A stretch of 64,000 bases of DNA from Njordibacter sp905182035 (GCF_047730075.1 NZ_CP159831.1:1798001-1862000), one strand, 5' to 3'; positions 9,375 to 18,744 are shown, numbered from the stretch's first letter. Program-made: numbers and translations. The notes: a model not told the origin generated them from the sequence alone.

Positions 9375-9564
9375 AACTCAGTCCATGATGTATTCGTTGG
9401 TATGAGACTACCATATGAAGTAGACCTATTTGAATAACTTATCCAAACAACAAACTGTAATTAACCACAAGACTACTAAATCGTTAAAGCCTGTCTACGT
9501 TCTAATCCTAAAACCGATCTTATGACTTTATCACTTCAATTTAGGACCGTAATTACACAACCAT
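9375..9564. other. Intergenic stretch, no feature seen
   Basis: About 190 AT-rich bases between the second TPR gene start and the PfkB kinase stop. I see no RNA gene, strong hairpin or repeat. Confidence 0.4.
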
Positions 9565-10509
9565 TTACAGTTCACTGAGCCAAGGTGGGTTAGCGCCTTG
9601 TCGAGAGACATTTATACCCGCAACCTGAGTCGCATAAGCCAATGACTGCAATAGTTCTGCAGAGCTAATGTTTACTAATGCAGTTTTAGACAAAAGCTCT
9701 AGGTCAACCAGTTTGGCCAGCAAACCCGCATTAAACGTATCACCCGCACCAACAGTATCTACCACACATACTTTAGGCACATATTGATGCACAGTTTGGC
9801 CAGTGCTTAAATAAGCTGTTACACCATTACCTCCTTTAGTTACCACGACAATAGCCTTATTGGTACCGCGCAATAAGGCAACTTGTTGCTGTTCATCATG
9901 AGTGCTTCCCACCAACCAATCTAAATCTTCATCAGACACTTTAATAATATCCGCCACATTAATAATATTTTGCAAGCGTTGACGATAGCTTTGTTCATTG
10001 CTGATAAAATTTGCGCGTATATTGGGATCTAACACAATTACCATATCTGCCGAATACTTCTGTGCCAAAGCACAATAAGCATCAGCAGCAGGTTCATTAA
10101 TTAAGCTAATACCCCCAAAATACAAGCTATTCGACGAGTTACTGTTACCTTTGAGATTAGATAAGTTGGGCAAATCAGCACACTCTACAGACCTGCCAGC
10201 ACTATTTTCATCATAAAACGTGTAGCTTGCATGACCTTCGTTAAGGGTCACAAAAGCTAAGGTGGTAGGTGAGTTTGAGCGGATTAGATAGGACGTATCC
10301 ACCTTGCTATCAACTAACGCTTGCTGCAGTTGCTGACCAAAGAGGTCATTTGAAACCCCCGACAACATGCCAACTTGAGTACCTAAACGTCCCAAGCCGA
10401 TAGCCGTATTAAAAATCGCTCCGCCCACTAAGGGTGTAAAGCTGGTTTGCCCAGATTCTGACAATACTGGTACCATGTCAATAAGGGCTTCACCACAACA
10501 AATAATCAA
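9565..10509 (-). CDS. PfkB-family sugar kinase (fructokinase-like)
   Basis: A 314-residue ribokinase-fold kinase. The N-terminus 'CCGEALIDMVP' and 'PLVGGAIFNTAIGLGRLG' are the substrate-binding and first PfkB signatures of fructokinases. 'VVDTVGAGDTFNAGLLA' near residue 250 holds the anion hole and catalytic Asp (GAGDTF). It would phosphorylate a sugar, most likely fructose, with ATP in the cytoplasm. The length is usual and the frame is intact. It is followed on the same strand by no obvious sugar transporter; the next gene upstream is an enoyl-CoA hydratase 130 bp away, so operon membership is doubtful. Confidence 0.85.
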   Translation of the reverse strand: MIICCGEALIDMVPVLSESGQTSFTPLVGGAIFNTAIGLGRLGTQVGMLSGVSNDLFGQQLQQALVDSKVDTSYLIRSNSPTTLAFVTLNEGHASYTFYDENSAGRSVECADLPNLSNLKGNSNSSNSLYFGGISLINEPAADAYCALAQKYSADMVIVLDPNIRANFISNEQSYRQRLQNIINVADIIKVSDEDLDWLVGSTHDEQQQVALLRGTNKAIVVVTKGGNGVTAYLSTGQTVHQYVPKVCVVDTVGAGDTFNAGLLAKLVDLELLSKTALVNISSAELLQSLAYATQVAGINVSRQGANPPWLSEL

Positions 10510-10637
10510 GATTAATCCTCGTTTTTTAACGTCTCTAATAAATTTACTAGACTACTGCGCCCTCACTAAAACCCGTTTTTGCAATAGTAATATTGCAGAC
10601 GCTGTGGCCGGAATCTGTGCTGACGGTGGTATTTAAC

Positions 10638-11402
10638 TCATGAAAAAAGTTTAAGCAGCTTAGTTGTTTCAGGGTCCATAAAGCCACTGATTGTTGCTTC
10701 ACGTTCCAGTGAAATTGCGGTATTAACATCAGTTGATGCTGTTTGATTTAAAACACGCTTCATGGCGTGTAACGACAATGACGGCAGCAAAGCTAGCTTT
10801 TCTGCAACTTTATTAGCGTCAGTTAACAATTGATCATCTGCTGACACCCGCCATGCAACGCCAGCTTTAAGAAGTTCATCTGCATTATATCGCTCTCCAA
10901 GCATTAACATTTCGCGGGCTTTATTTAACCCCACTAAAGCAGGTAACAAAGATGTCACTCCACCTGTAACAAATAAATTTAAAGAGACCTCTGGAAAGAA
11001 TGCCTTAGCACTTTCACCCCAAATTGGGAAGTCACAATTGATCGCCCACTCAAAGCCACCACCTACTGCCCATCCATTTATCGCCCCAACTACAGGTTTA
11101 GCACCAAATGTAATTGCCTCAGTAGCGCGTTGAATGGCATCCACTAAACTGCGAGCCTGTGCCTCGTTTTCTGGGTGCACATGTTGATGACGATCATCTC
11201 CAGCACAAAATGCCCGTCCCTCACCGGTAAAGATAATGACCAAGGTATCAGGATCAGCATTTGCATCATTAAATGCTGCCGATACATCTTCAATCAATTG
11301 CCAGTTCATTGCATTTAAGCTATCTGGCCGATTTAGAGCAATAGTGCGAACTCCCTTGTCACTTAACGTGGACTTAATGCACTCATAAGCAAAACTCTTC
11401 AT
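10638..11402 (-). CDS. Enoyl-CoA hydratase/isomerase family protein
   Basis: A 254-residue crotonase-fold protein. 'ALNRPDSLNAMNWQLIEDV' near residue 22, 'GRAFCAGDD' near 65 and 'AINGWAVGGGFEWAINCDF' near 105 give the oxyanion-hole glycines and the CoA-binding loop. The second catalytic region reads 'LFVTGGVTSLLPALVG', without the usual pair of Glu residues of a classical hydratase (the second position is Gly/Val), so a different crotonase reaction is possible. The start codon overlaps the stop codon of the upstream CoA ligase (ATGA), implying coupled translation: the ligase probably makes the acyl-CoA that this enzyme acts on. Confidence 0.85.
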   Translation of the reverse strand: MKSFAYECIKSTLSDKGVRTIALNRPDSLNAMNWQLIEDVSAAFNDANADPDTLVIIFTGEGRAFCAGDDRHQHVHPENEAQARSLVDAIQRATEAITFGAKPVVGAINGWAVGGGFEWAINCDFPIWGESAKAFFPEVSLNLFVTGGVTSLLPALVGLNKAREMLMLGERYNADELLKAGVAWRVSADDQLLTDANKVAEKLALLPSLSLHAMKRVLNQTASTDVNTAISLEREATISGFMDPETTKLLKLFS

Positions 11403-12703
11403 TTATATGTCCTCATAACTCGTTTGGTTTTACCCTCTGTTACAGGCAAACTTTTCGACGCCAAAATAGTAATTTTTGCACTTGCCCCAAGTTTGGTTTT
11501 AATTGCTGTCTCAACACGTTCAACCAAGCCTAATGACGCTTGCCCAATTTCTGAAAGTTCCACTTGTACTGGCAAAATATCATATGGAGGCTTTTTATCC
11601 AGCACAATTCGGTAGTCCCCAGATAATTCGTCAAAGCCATTAACAACAGCAGCAACCATTGTTGGAAATACATTAAGGCCACGCACAACAATCATATCGT
11701 CGCTGCGTCCCACCACCCTAAAGCGAAACCCAGTACGACCACACTTACATGGATCTGTTTCATCGATAGTAATAATATCACCCGATTTAAATCGCACTAG
11801 GGGTTGGCAATCCCGCCTTAAATGGGTGAGCACAAGCTCTCCTTCATTGCCTGCCTTTAGTGCTATATGCGCGCCACTGTCTGGATTAATTAATTCAGGA
11901 TATAACACATCACCGGCTAAAAAATGGAGCCTGGTGTCATGTTTACATTGGGCCGCAAAATTTGAAAGCACATCAGATACTCCATAATTAGCATTACGCG
12001 GTTCCATACCCCATGTGCTACGAAACTTTTCCCTTAAAAGTGGATCATCAAGGCCAGCTTCGCCACCAAACAGGCCCAACTTTAGTCCTAAGTCCTTAGG
12101 TGATAGGTTTGGGTACTTATCTTTGAGAACGCTTTCTAAAACGGCTGGATAAGACGGTGTGCAGGATATTGCATTAATGCCAATCGCAAGGATTGTTTCT
12201 ATTAACTTTTCAGTTTCCCCTACCCCATACGGCACAACAGTTGCACCTGTACGTTCTAGGGTTAAATGATCTGTTAGGCCACCCATCCACATTTGATAGT
12301 TCAAGCAATGCACAACTGTATGATCTGGGGTCAAGCCCGCTGACTGCTGACTGCGACCGCCAACAATTTCAGTAATTTCGCAATCAAGCGCCGATAGTGC
12401 CAAGTTCATTGCCTGGCCCGTGGTGCCAGAGGTACGATGATGCCGTGTCACTGAAGTGCGTAATGCTGCTAAATAATCACCATAGGGGGGGTGTTTTTCC
12501 TGAGAAATACGCAATTGGGATTTATCAGACAAAGGTAAGTTTTGGAGATCTTTTAAATCTTTTGGCGGTAATATACCATTCCATAGGTTTTGGTAGAAAG
12601 GCGAACTAGTTAAGACATAATGGCTTTGTTTTTGCCAGGCCGTTTGCTGATGAGAGAACAACTGGTCTTGTGATAATTCCATTGCATTTTTTAGTAATGT
12701 CAT
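11399..12703 (-). CDS. PaaK-like AMP-dependent CoA ligase
   Basis: Phenylacetate-CoA-ligase-type adenylate-forming enzyme of about 434 residues. The motif 'HHRTSGTTGQAMNLA' (P-loop-like, residues 92-106) is followed by 'LFGGEAGLDDPLLRE', by the adenylation block 'NANYGVSDVLSNFAAQC', by 'VRFKSGDIITIDETDPCKCGRTGFRF' and by a C-terminal lid with 'GRSDDMIVVRGLNVFPTMV', all PaaK-like. It would activate an aromatic or other carboxylic acid to its CoA thioester. The start at the ATG at 12703 is preferred to the TTG at 12724 because GGTGGG precedes it. It forms a two-gene unit with the enoyl-CoA hydratase by a 4-base ATGA overlap. No ring epoxidase genes are nearby, so phenylacetate itself is unlikely to be proven as substrate. 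Confidence 0.8.
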   Translation of the reverse strand: MTLLKNAMELSQDQLFSHQQTAWQKQSHYVLTSSPFYQNLWNGILPPKDLKDLQNLPLSDKSQLRISQEKHPPYGDYLAALRTSVTRHHRTSGTTGQAMNLALSALDCEITEIVGGRSQQSAGLTPDHTVVHCLNYQMWMGGLTDHLTLERTGATVVPYGVGETEKLIETILAIGINAISCTPSYPAVLESVLKDKYPNLSPKDLGLKLGLFGGEAGLDDPLLREKFRSTWGMEPRNANYGVSDVLSNFAAQCKHDTRLHFLAGDVLYPELINPDSGAHIALKAGNEGELVLTHLRRDCQPLVRFKSGDIITIDETDPCKCGRTGFRFRVVGRSDDMIVVRGLNVFPTMVAAVVNGFDELSGDYRIVLDKKPPYDILPVQVELSEIGQASLGLVERVETAIKTKLGASAKITILASKSLPVTEGKTKRVMRTYK

Positions 12704-12956
12704 AATCCCACCCACTGCTGGCAAATGAATGAGAGTGTATCAATCACTTGTTCTTTATCTTGTGATATATTTTGACGTTTAAGATATATCAGTGCTTACT
12801 TAGGTAGATTACCACAACAATGGTTAGGAAATATGTCAGCTTTCTGTAGCCTAGTCACAGTCAATCACAAACTATAAACTTACCAAAAACCACATTCCCA
12901 TTGGTAAATATGTAATTTTAAGAACCTGCAGTTATTTGCGCTGCAACAACTACTTA

Positions 12957-13199
12957 ATGAGTAAAAGCGACATGAAACCAACAATACATAAACCGATGCT
13001 AAGGCCCACTCTTGCCCAAGCAGAAGCATTAATAGGTGGCTCCGTCACCTTAGTTTTTGAACAGGGAGACATGCAGGTGTTAGCAGATGAGGAAGGGTTG
13101 ATGAAAAGTCTGAAGTTAAACAACGAAGCTACTGAGCTATGCGGCGTGCCAATTACAGGCAACGCCATTATCTTAACGGGAGATGCTAAGTGGATATAG
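12957..13199 (+). CDS. Small DUF3846-like protein
   Basis: An 80-residue protein from ATG 12957; a TTG at 12936 and an ATG at 12972 are alternatives. 'GGSVTLVFEQGDMQVLADEEGLMKSLKLNNEATELCG' followed by 'ITGNAIILTGDAKW' resembles DUF3846 proteins: a beta strand, then 'NEEG', 'LK.L..N..AT', then 'GDAIILT'. These are common in phages, plasmids and actinobacterial accessory DNA and have no assigned function. The stop codon directly abuts a degenerate tRNA-Ala remnant at 13200, so the gene may be the last gene of an integrated element. An opposite-strand frame (12950-13249) is judged a shadow. Confidence 0.55.
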   Translation: MSKSDMKPTIHKPMLRPTLAQAEALIGGSVTLVFEQGDMQVLADEEGLMKSLKLNNEATELCGVPITGNAIILTGDAKWI

Positions 13200-13311
13200 C
13201 AGGGTAGCTGCAACCCGCTGACCTGAGCACTGTGCCAGTGAGCGCACAATAACTAAAATTTTGATTTGTATAAATAAAAATGGAGAACGCAGCGTTAAAA
13301 AATCCTGATTA
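13200..13311. repeat. Degenerate tRNA-Ala 3' remnant plus element-end repeat (scar A)
   Basis: Bases 13209-13246 are a decayed version of the 3' part of tRNA-Ala (CCGCTGACCT, then CACTG-CCAGTG and GCGC). They are followed by TTGATTTGTATAAATA and GGAGAACGCAGCGTTAAAAA, an altered copy of the element-end sequence found intact at 18745-18812 and 49320-49390. It is the leftmost member of the scar series and the most diverged. Confidence 0.6.
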
Positions 13312-13353
13312 TCCATATACGAGACAAAGCCTTCCTTGAGGTTGCGAACCCTA

Positions 13354-13890
13354 TTAGACCCGCCCTGAACCTGCATTGGCTTTAGCCCAAAGTTCGGGTT
13401 TTACTTGCTTGTTAAATGCCATAGGTAGAGGGACCAAGTCGCTCTTCAGATATAACGGGTGTGCTGGCTCACCTGATATATTCATTTTTATACAATACAG
13501 GTTTGTCAGCGCTACCCTCACCTCAGTTGATCTGCCTAGATAAATCCCATCATTCCCCCAGGCAGCCACAACAATACCAGCATCCGCAGAAAGTTTGGAA
13601 AGCCAAACATCGTTCTCTAATCCAACTGGATCACTTGCTGCCATCATGTCACTTGGAGCAGTAGCGCGAAATGCAAATAGGTTTGCCATACAGACACCAC
13701 CGTAACCCCAAGATTTTGCGAAATTTATACATCTAATGAGTGTTGGGTCGTCATCTGTTTCATTAGCAGTGGATGGGTTTAATCCAACTATCATTGCGGA
13801 TGGTTTAGTCTCATCCCAAGTACGCCAAAGTGCATACCGATACTTTCTGCAGTTTGACAATTTTGCATCAGTTTTCACATCGTGGTCCAT
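13354..13890 (-). CDS. DUF1643 domain protein
   Basis: A 178-residue protein with the DUF1643 core: 'YRYALWRTWDETKPSAMIVGLNPSTANETDDDPT' in the first 50 residues, then 'RCINFAKSWGYGGVCMANLFAFRATAP' and 'VVAAWGNDGIYLGR'. DUF1643 proteins are small cytoplasmic proteins typical of phages, islands and some defence-rich regions; their biochemical function is not established. The length matches the family and the frame is intact. It lies just inside the first scar-bounded module. Confidence 0.8.
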   Translation of the reverse strand: MDHDVKTDAKLSNCRKYRYALWRTWDETKPSAMIVGLNPSTANETDDDPTLIRCINFAKSWGYGGVCMANLFAFRATAPSDMMAASDPVGLENDVWLSKLSADAGIVVAAWGNDGIYLGRSTEVRVALTNLYCIKMNISGEPAHPLYLKSDLVPLPMAFNKQVKPELWAKANAGSGRV

Positions 13891-13939
13891 ACAGTATTCA
13901 AGCTGTGCGATTGATCACAGCCGATGTTAAGTGTAGAGA

Positions 13940-14308
13940 TTATGTCAGGTTAAATTGGGTTTTAAGGTAGGCAATAATATCATTGGACTCATAGAGCCAT
14001 TCCACAGAACAATCTGGTTTTGCGATTCTTAGGCACGGCACCCGGTGGAGGCCACCCTCACGCACCAGTTCTGCCTTAAGTGCACTATCATTCTTAGCAT
14101 CCCGCAACTCAATATGCAGTGCGTGACGCTTTAATTCGCGGCGAACTTTTACACAAAAAGGACAGGCCTTAAACTGATACATCGATAGAGTAGCAGTCTC
14201 ATCATCAATGGCTTTTTGCGCTGTTACCTCTCTAACCAAAGATTTAGGTGAGGTAAGAAAATCAAGAACCAAAATAATTTGTCCCAAGATCCATCGAATA
14301 ACTGTCAT
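13940..14308 (-). CDS. Glutaredoxin-domain protein with N-terminal hydrophobic segment
   Basis: A 122-residue protein. Residues 1-18 are hydrophobic (MTVIRWILGQIILVLDFL), which fits a membrane anchor or uncleaved signal. Residues 41-120 form a glutaredoxin fold with the redox pair C49-P-F-C52, the cis-Pro loop 'LHRVPCLRI' and the GSH-binding 'ESNDIIAYL'. Membrane-anchored glutaredoxins of this layout are common in gammaproteobacteria. It likely reduces disulfides or binds glutathione near the cytoplasmic face of the membrane. No obvious partner is adjacent. Confidence 0.8.
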   Translation of the reverse strand: MTVIRWILGQIILVLDFLTSPKSLVREVTAQKAIDDETATLSMYQFKACPFCVKVRRELKRHALHIELRDAKNDSALKAELVREGGLHRVPCLRIAKPDCSVEWLYESNDIIAYLKTQFNLT

Positions 14309-14621
14309 TGGTTCGTTCCACCACGATTAATAAATTTAAATAGGCATCAACATACAATGCACAATCACAGCCATTGCTATTTTTGTAAAATATGATTGAT
14401 TCACTAGTGGTTGTTGGTGACTAGGAACCATTTATAAGGCAATCATAACGGGCTATAGCTTACAGGGTTTAACCAAAGCCAGCCCTCTTTATTTGTGACA
14501 ATATCGCCATAACGTGCGAATAGAATACGTAGCCATTTTGTGAGTAGCTTAAATACCGTCACTCCAACGGCACAGCAAATAGAAACGACAGTCATCCTTC
14601 TATTGTGGATCAGCTCTCCAA

Positions 14622-14821
14622 AGAAAGATCTAAAAGTTATTAACGATCTTATGATGTTCTCAGCCACAACTTTAACTGCATTTACTTCTGGTTATTTTCA
14701 TTATAAATTTGGTTAGGCAGCTTTAAATCATTACACTATCCTTGTGTTAAGTATCGCGGCTTGTATCATTATGTTATTTACGTGGCATCGATATCGGGTT
14801 CATAAATTACATGCAGCTTAA
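14622..14821 (+). pseudogene. C-terminal remnant of a major-facilitator transporter
   Basis: One frame reads 'KVINDLMMFSATTLTAFTSGYFHYKFG', an in-frame TAG, then 'AALNHYTILVLSIAACII' and a basic tail ending at 14821. This is the familiar end of MFS permeases (N-D-x-x-x-F-x-x-x-x-x-x-x-F-x-S-G, then a G-W-x-x-x-N turn and a last membrane helix). The stop replaces the usual Trp after 'FG'. Upstream the frame is lost. The rest of the gap from 14309 to 14893 shows no gene; a minus-strand frame at 14443-14667 lies over this remnant and is rejected. Confidence 0.55.
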
Positions 14822-14893
14822 GTTAAGTAGGCTCACTCGATTTCTATTGACTGATATGATCTCAAAAACAATCTGGATCTAGAGCCGTTTGAT

Positions 14894-15514
14894 ATGAACC
14901 TTTTTTCTCAATTGTTAGACCCCCCAATCAATTTGCTTCCCAGAGATGGCGAGGCCAATTATCACGGTGTTGTTTTAAACGCTGATGTTGCAGATTACTT
15001 TTTGGCATGTTTGCTTATTAATATTGAATGGAAAAGTGATGAGGCCATTATTTTTAATAAAAAGGTGATAACGAAACGTAAGGTTGCCTGGTATGCCAGC
15101 CAACCATTTGACTATACCTATTCGAAAATAACCCGATCAGCATTACCATGGACGAGTGAACTGCTTGATTTAAAAAATAGAGTGGAGACCATCAGTGGGG
15201 AAACATTTAACTCTTGCCTGCTCAACTTATATCATAGCGGAGATGACGGTATGTCTTGGCATAGTGATAGCGAAAAGCAGTTAAAACAAAACGGAGCAAT
15301 TGCTTCTGTGAGTCTAGGTGCAGAACGTCAGTTTATTTTTAAACATAAAAAAACCAAAGAGACGCATGGTTCAGTTTTGCAACATGGTAGCTTGCTAATT
15401 ATGAAAGGCATAACTCAAACCCACTGGATGCATCGCTTACCACCAATGAAGAACATACACTTCCCAAGAATTAATTTAACTTTTAGGACTATTGAGACAA
15501 ATACTATTGAGTAA
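14894..15514 (+). CDS. AlkB-like Fe(II)/2-oxoglutarate dioxygenase
   Basis: A 206-residue protein of AlkB type. 'LLNLYHSGDDGMSWHSDSEKQL' near residue 115 contains the iron-binding HxD pair, 'ASVSLGAERQFIFKHK' forms the central strand, 'HGSLLIMKG' and 'QTHWMHRLPP' hold the distal His, and 'RINLTFR' is the Arg pair that binds 2-oxoglutarate and selects AlkB-type substrates. The N-terminal 'VKRKVAWYAS' type loop ('KRKVAWYASQPFDYTYS') is the nucleotide-recognition lid. Short AlkB homologues of this kind demethylate alkylated DNA or RNA bases. It is intact and of usual length. Confidence 0.85.
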   Translation: MNLFSQLLDPPINLLPRDGEANYHGVVLNADVADYFLACLLINIEWKSDEAIIFNKKVITKRKVAWYASQPFDYTYSKITRSALPWTSELLDLKNRVETISGETFNSCLLNLYHSGDDGMSWHSDSEKQLKQNGAIASVSLGAERQFIFKHKKTKETHGSVLQHGSLLIMKGITQTHWMHRLPPMKNIHFPRINLTFRTIETNTIE

Positions 15515-15560
15515 ACATTGAGGTTTATCCAGTTTAAAAAATGGTTTTACTCAACTCTTA

Positions 15561-15863
15561 TTAATCAGCATACTCATTCCTCAAGCACTTAATGGACATT
15601 TCTTGTGCCTTTGTTATTTGAGCGGGAGTCATTTTCTTAGCGATGATTTCTTTATGTTGACTACCCTTCGCAACACCGTTGGAGGCAGATATGTCGTACC
15701 ACATATATGCTCGTTTATAGTCTCTGATAGCAGCGTTTCCTGAACTGTACATAAACCCCAAAGCATATTGATCCAGAGCATACCCTTGCTCAGCAGCCAA
15801 GGTATACTGCTTTGCAGCTTCCTTATCACTGATATATAGATTGGCAAGTCTGTGGATACACAA
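15561..15863 (-). pseudogene. Truncated Sel1-repeat protein (C-terminal piece)
   Basis: The frame holds one and a half Sel1 units ('KQYTLAAEQGYALDQYALGFMYSSGNAAIRDYKRAYMWYDISASNG') and a C-terminal tail that closely matches the end of the 680-residue Sel1 protein at 34763-36805: both read 'YALGFMYS.GNAAIRDYK.AYMWYDI' and end with 'MTP.QI..A..MS'. There is no signal peptide and no N-terminal repeat array, so it is a 3' remnant of a duplicated Sel1 gene. Confidence 0.7.
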
Positions 15864-15964
15864 TTAATCTAGCAAGAAGGGCATGCTTGATATGATGAAT
15901 ATTTGTTAGTCGTGAGCAACTTAGCTAGCCTCCAGAGTATGCTAATTATAGGTCTATCGCGTTA

Positions 15965-16459
15965 TCAGGATCCTAAAAACTGACTGCCTGGGTACACTGT
16001 GAAATTGGAAACACATAAACCATTAGCACTTTGGCCACTAACATTAAGCTCAAACCAAATTGACCCACCTGCACTGCCTTTCTTAAAAGCTCCCTTTAAA
16101 TGAAGTGTAACCTTCTCATTTAGTTTCTGATAACCTTCAAAACTATTCGAGCCTTTATACAGCGTCCCCATTATATTGGTCGATTTACCCGCATAGGTAA
16201 ACATTGCAGATACTTTGCCCTCTTGGGGCCATTCCATAGTACTGATTAGGACTGTTCCCTGAATGCATTTGAGGATCACACCTCGCCATTGATTCTGATA
16301 AGTTGCTGCGACAATTTTCCCTTTATAGTGCGTGATTAGTGCATCAGATGAAGGTTCCTTATATAAATTTTGTTCTGGTGGTGCGTAGTAACTTGAACAA
16401 AAGGCCACACCAGGTATCGCCAAGGTTATAGCTAACAATGTGTAAACTAAATTCTTCAT
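15965..16459 (-). CDS. Secreted hypothetical protein
   Basis: From the ATG at 16459, with AGGAG 7 bases upstream; a longer frame from 16504 lacks a ribosome site. It gives a 164-residue protein with a clear Sec signal (MKNLVYTLLAITLAIPGVAF, cleavage near residue 20-21). The mature part is predicted all-beta ('ITHYKGKIVAATYQNQWRGVILKCIQGTVLISTMEW'), and the C-terminus has 'GGSIWFELNVSG'. I do not recognise the family. It is a small exported beta-rich protein without a lipobox. The neighbours are a Sel1 remnant and a GMC oxidoreductase on the same strand; no functional link is visible. Confidence 0.65.
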   Translation of the reverse strand: MKNLVYTLLAITLAIPGVAFCSSYYAPPEQNLYKEPSSDALITHYKGKIVAATYQNQWRGVILKCIQGTVLISTMEWPQEGKVSAMFTYAGKSTNIMGTLYKGSNSFEGYQKLNEKVTLHLKGAFKKGSAGGSIWFELNVSGQSANGLCVSNFTVYPGSQFLGS

Positions 16460-16795
16460 GGCACCACTCCTATATATTTTGAACAACCGAAGCACCATGG
16501 GCACAAACTATCTCAAAAAACACACAGAACATACACAACATACACAACATAAATATTCATACAGTCACTGAGTAGGCTAAACCATGGCTAACAACAGAAT
16601 CAACTTTACCTTGCATAAGCCCTAGCTTTGGCAGATAACCATATCCCTATCGCTTGAAGAATAAGTAATATAATGAGCCACCTATGTGTTTATTTGCTCA
16701 ATTCACAACAACAAACACAAGGATACGATAAGTAGTAAATACTACTGTCATAAGCTCATTATAGATAGAGGAATATTTCTGAAATTCTTGACCTT
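16460..16795. other. Intergenic stretch without a gene
   Basis: About 330 AT-rich bases upstream of the secreted protein. The only pattern seen is a short run of ACAACATAC-type repeats near 16525-16550. I see no RNA gene, IS end or tRNA remnant. Confidence 0.4.
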
Positions 16796-17035
16796 GTGAC
16801 TGGGTCAGATTTATCTCTGGATTGGACCACTGATGACAATATCCGCTTCACAGTAACCGGATCAAAGCTCAAAAAGTTAAGTAGGACTAAAGATCATATC
16901 TGCCAAGTCCCACCACAGATGTTCGTCGATATGATCGCCTCTATTCCTCAAAGGGCCGTGCCCGTGAACAAGACCGTCCACCAACTGGCCCGCACATGGG
17001 GCATGAACACCCACCAGATTATGGAGTGGTTTTAA
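16796..17035 (+). CDS. Doubtful small ORF, possibly a gene fragment
   Basis: A 79-codon frame with GTG as the only start and no convincing ribosome site. The second half ('VPVNKTVHQLARTWGMNTHQIMEWF') looks helical and might be the tail of a DNA-binding protein, but I recognise no family. The open frame continues a few codons upstream of the GTG before a stop. Its GC-richer 3' part resembles the adjacent GMC gene, with whose stop codon it overlaps by 17 bases. It could be a fragment carried in with that gene. Confidence 0.25.
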   Translation: MTGSDLSLDWTTDDNIRFTVTGSKLKKLSRTKDHICQVPPQMFVDMIASIPQRAVPVNKTVHQLARTWGMNTHQIMEWF

Positions 17036-18617
17036 TTATGTCAGCGATTTTCTCGGCCATCATGATGACCGGCGCGTTAAGATTGGCCGTGACACTGTGC
17101 GGCATGATGGATGCGTCAACCACACGCAGGCCTTCGGTATCGTGAACCCGGCCCTCTGCATCAGTGACCGAATCATCACCCGTTCCCATGCGACAGGTTG
17201 AACTGGGGTGGAATTCCGTAGTGGCGGCAGTGCGAAGCCAGGCGAGGATTTCGGCGTCGCTTTGCACGTCTTTGCCGGGGGCTGTTTCGTCCAAGCGTAA
17301 ACCGTCAAAGGCTTTTTGGGCGGCCATCTCGCGGGTCCGCCGGACGCCATTGATCATGGCTCGCAGATCACTTTCCGCGGCAAAGAAATTATACTGGATT
17401 GACGGGTGTTGCGTCGGGTCGGCGGATTTCAGCATCACGTGCCCCCGGCTTTCGGGGCGCATCAGGCCCATGGAGAACATGAAGCCGTCATCGAAGTTCG
17501 ATTCCGCATCACCCATATCAGCAGCAATAGGATAGAACTCGTGCTGCAAATCGGCATAGTCGACATCGTCAGAGCTTTTGAAAAAGCACCCGGTCTCACA
17601 AATGGTGGAGGCACCCAAGCCGGATTTCAGAAACAGCCATTGAAGGCCAATGCGATATTTACCGAGGCCCCTGAACTGGCCCGCCAGCGAAACACCCTTG
17701 GGCGTCGCGTAGGTGATGGCCACGATCGGGTGATTTTCTAGATTCTGTCCCACGGCGGGCACACTGGCCACAGACGCGATATTATGATCGGCCAGATGAG
17801 ACGGATCACCCACACCTGACAACAACAACAGCTGAGGTGAATTAATAGTGCCACCGCACACGATTACTTCCTGGCTGGCCTCATAGGTGATTTGCTCACC
17901 ATTTCGGTCGGCACGAATTCCGGTGGCGCGTTTGCCAACGAAGAACACCTTGTGGGTTAGCGTGTTGGTGACGACGGTCAGGTTAGAGCGACCCATCACT
18001 GGACGCAGATAAGCGCGCGCCGTACTGCACCGATTGCCATTCCGCGTGAAGCTCTGGGCCACGTGAAAGCCTTCGTGCTGGGCACCGTTCTGATCCAGCG
18101 TAATGGCATAACCCGCCTGCTCACCGGCTTTCAGAAATGCCTGGTGCAGCGGATGCGTGGCTTTACAGGTTTCAATTGTCTGTGGCCCATCACCGCCACG
18201 CCATTCACTGGCCCCCTTATCAGAGGTTTCCATTTTGCGAAAATAGGGCAAGCACTTATCGAATGACCAGTCGGGTAAACCATCCGCTGCCCAGCCATCA
18301 TAGTCCCGCCGGTTACCCCGGTTGGCGACCATACCATTGATAGAAGACGATCCACCCAAAATCCGGCCGCGATGTTCCAGAATTTGCCGGCCATCACAAT
18401 GGGGTTCCGGATCACCCAGATAACCCCAATCAAAGCGCGGATCACGAGCCGCCAGCGCACAGGCCACGGGCATCTGAACAAGTACGTTTTGGTCGCTGCC
18501 GCCGGCTTCCACCAGCAATACACGGACGGACGCATCTTCCGTAAGCCTGTTCGCCAACACGCACCCGGCGGAACCAGCACCCACAATGATGTAGTCGTAA
18601 CTGTTCTGAGATGTCAT
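17019..18617 (-). CDS. GMC-family FAD-dependent alcohol/choline-type dehydrogenase
   Basis: From the ATG at 18617 (the frame extends to 18719 without a better start) it encodes about 532 residues. 'YDYIIVGAGSAGCVLANRL' is the dinucleotide-binding motif and 'RGRILGGSSSINGMVANRG' the GMC signature 1. 'GGTINSPQLLLLSG' is signature 2, and near the C-terminus 'HPSSTCRMG' carries the catalytic His region. The final 'SIMPHSVTANLNAPVIMMAEKIAD' is standard. These flavoenzymes oxidise primary alcohols such as choline or polyethylene glycol. The gene is clearly GC-richer than the genes around it, suggesting separate acquisition. It lies at the end of a scar-bounded module; no aldehyde dehydrogenase is next to it. 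Confidence 0.85.
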   Translation of the reverse strand: MTSQNSYDYIIVGAGSAGCVLANRLTEDASVRVLLVEAGGSDQNVLVQMPVACALAARDPRFDWGYLGDPEPHCDGRQILEHRGRILGGSSSINGMVANRGNRRDYDGWAADGLPDWSFDKCLPYFRKMETSDKGASEWRGGDGPQTIETCKATHPLHQAFLKAGEQAGYAITLDQNGAQHEGFHVAQSFTRNGNRCSTARAYLRPVMGRSNLTVVTNTLTHKVFFVGKRATGIRADRNGEQITYEASQEVIVCGGTINSPQLLLLSGVGDPSHLADHNIASVASVPAVGQNLENHPIVAITYATPKGVSLAGQFRGLGKYRIGLQWLFLKSGLGASTICETGCFFKSSDDVDYADLQHEFYPIAADMGDAESNFDDGFMFSMGLMRPESRGHVMLKSADPTQHPSIQYNFFAAESDLRAMINGVRRTREMAAQKAFDGLRLDETAPGKDVQSDAEILAWLRTAATTEFHPSSTCRMGTGDDSVTDAEGRVHDTEGLRVVDASIMPHSVTANLNAPVIMMAEKIADIIKTTP

Positions 18618-18744
18618 CAGTTTCGTTCCATTAATTATCAAACCCGGATACGCGCCCCGGCCCTTTTTGGTTACACTTCGTTTTTTGTTGGTATCTACCC
18701 GCTTGGCCCAAACCGACATGCTGGGCTTGGTGGGCTTGGTGGGG

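Noticed and set aside
12950..13249. Minus-strand ORF over the DUF3846-like gene
   Set aside because: It runs into the tRNA scar and shows no family features; the plus-strand frame fits DUF3846.
14443..14667. Minus-strand 74-residue ORF
   Set aside because: It covers the MFS remnant, which reads sensibly on the plus strand.
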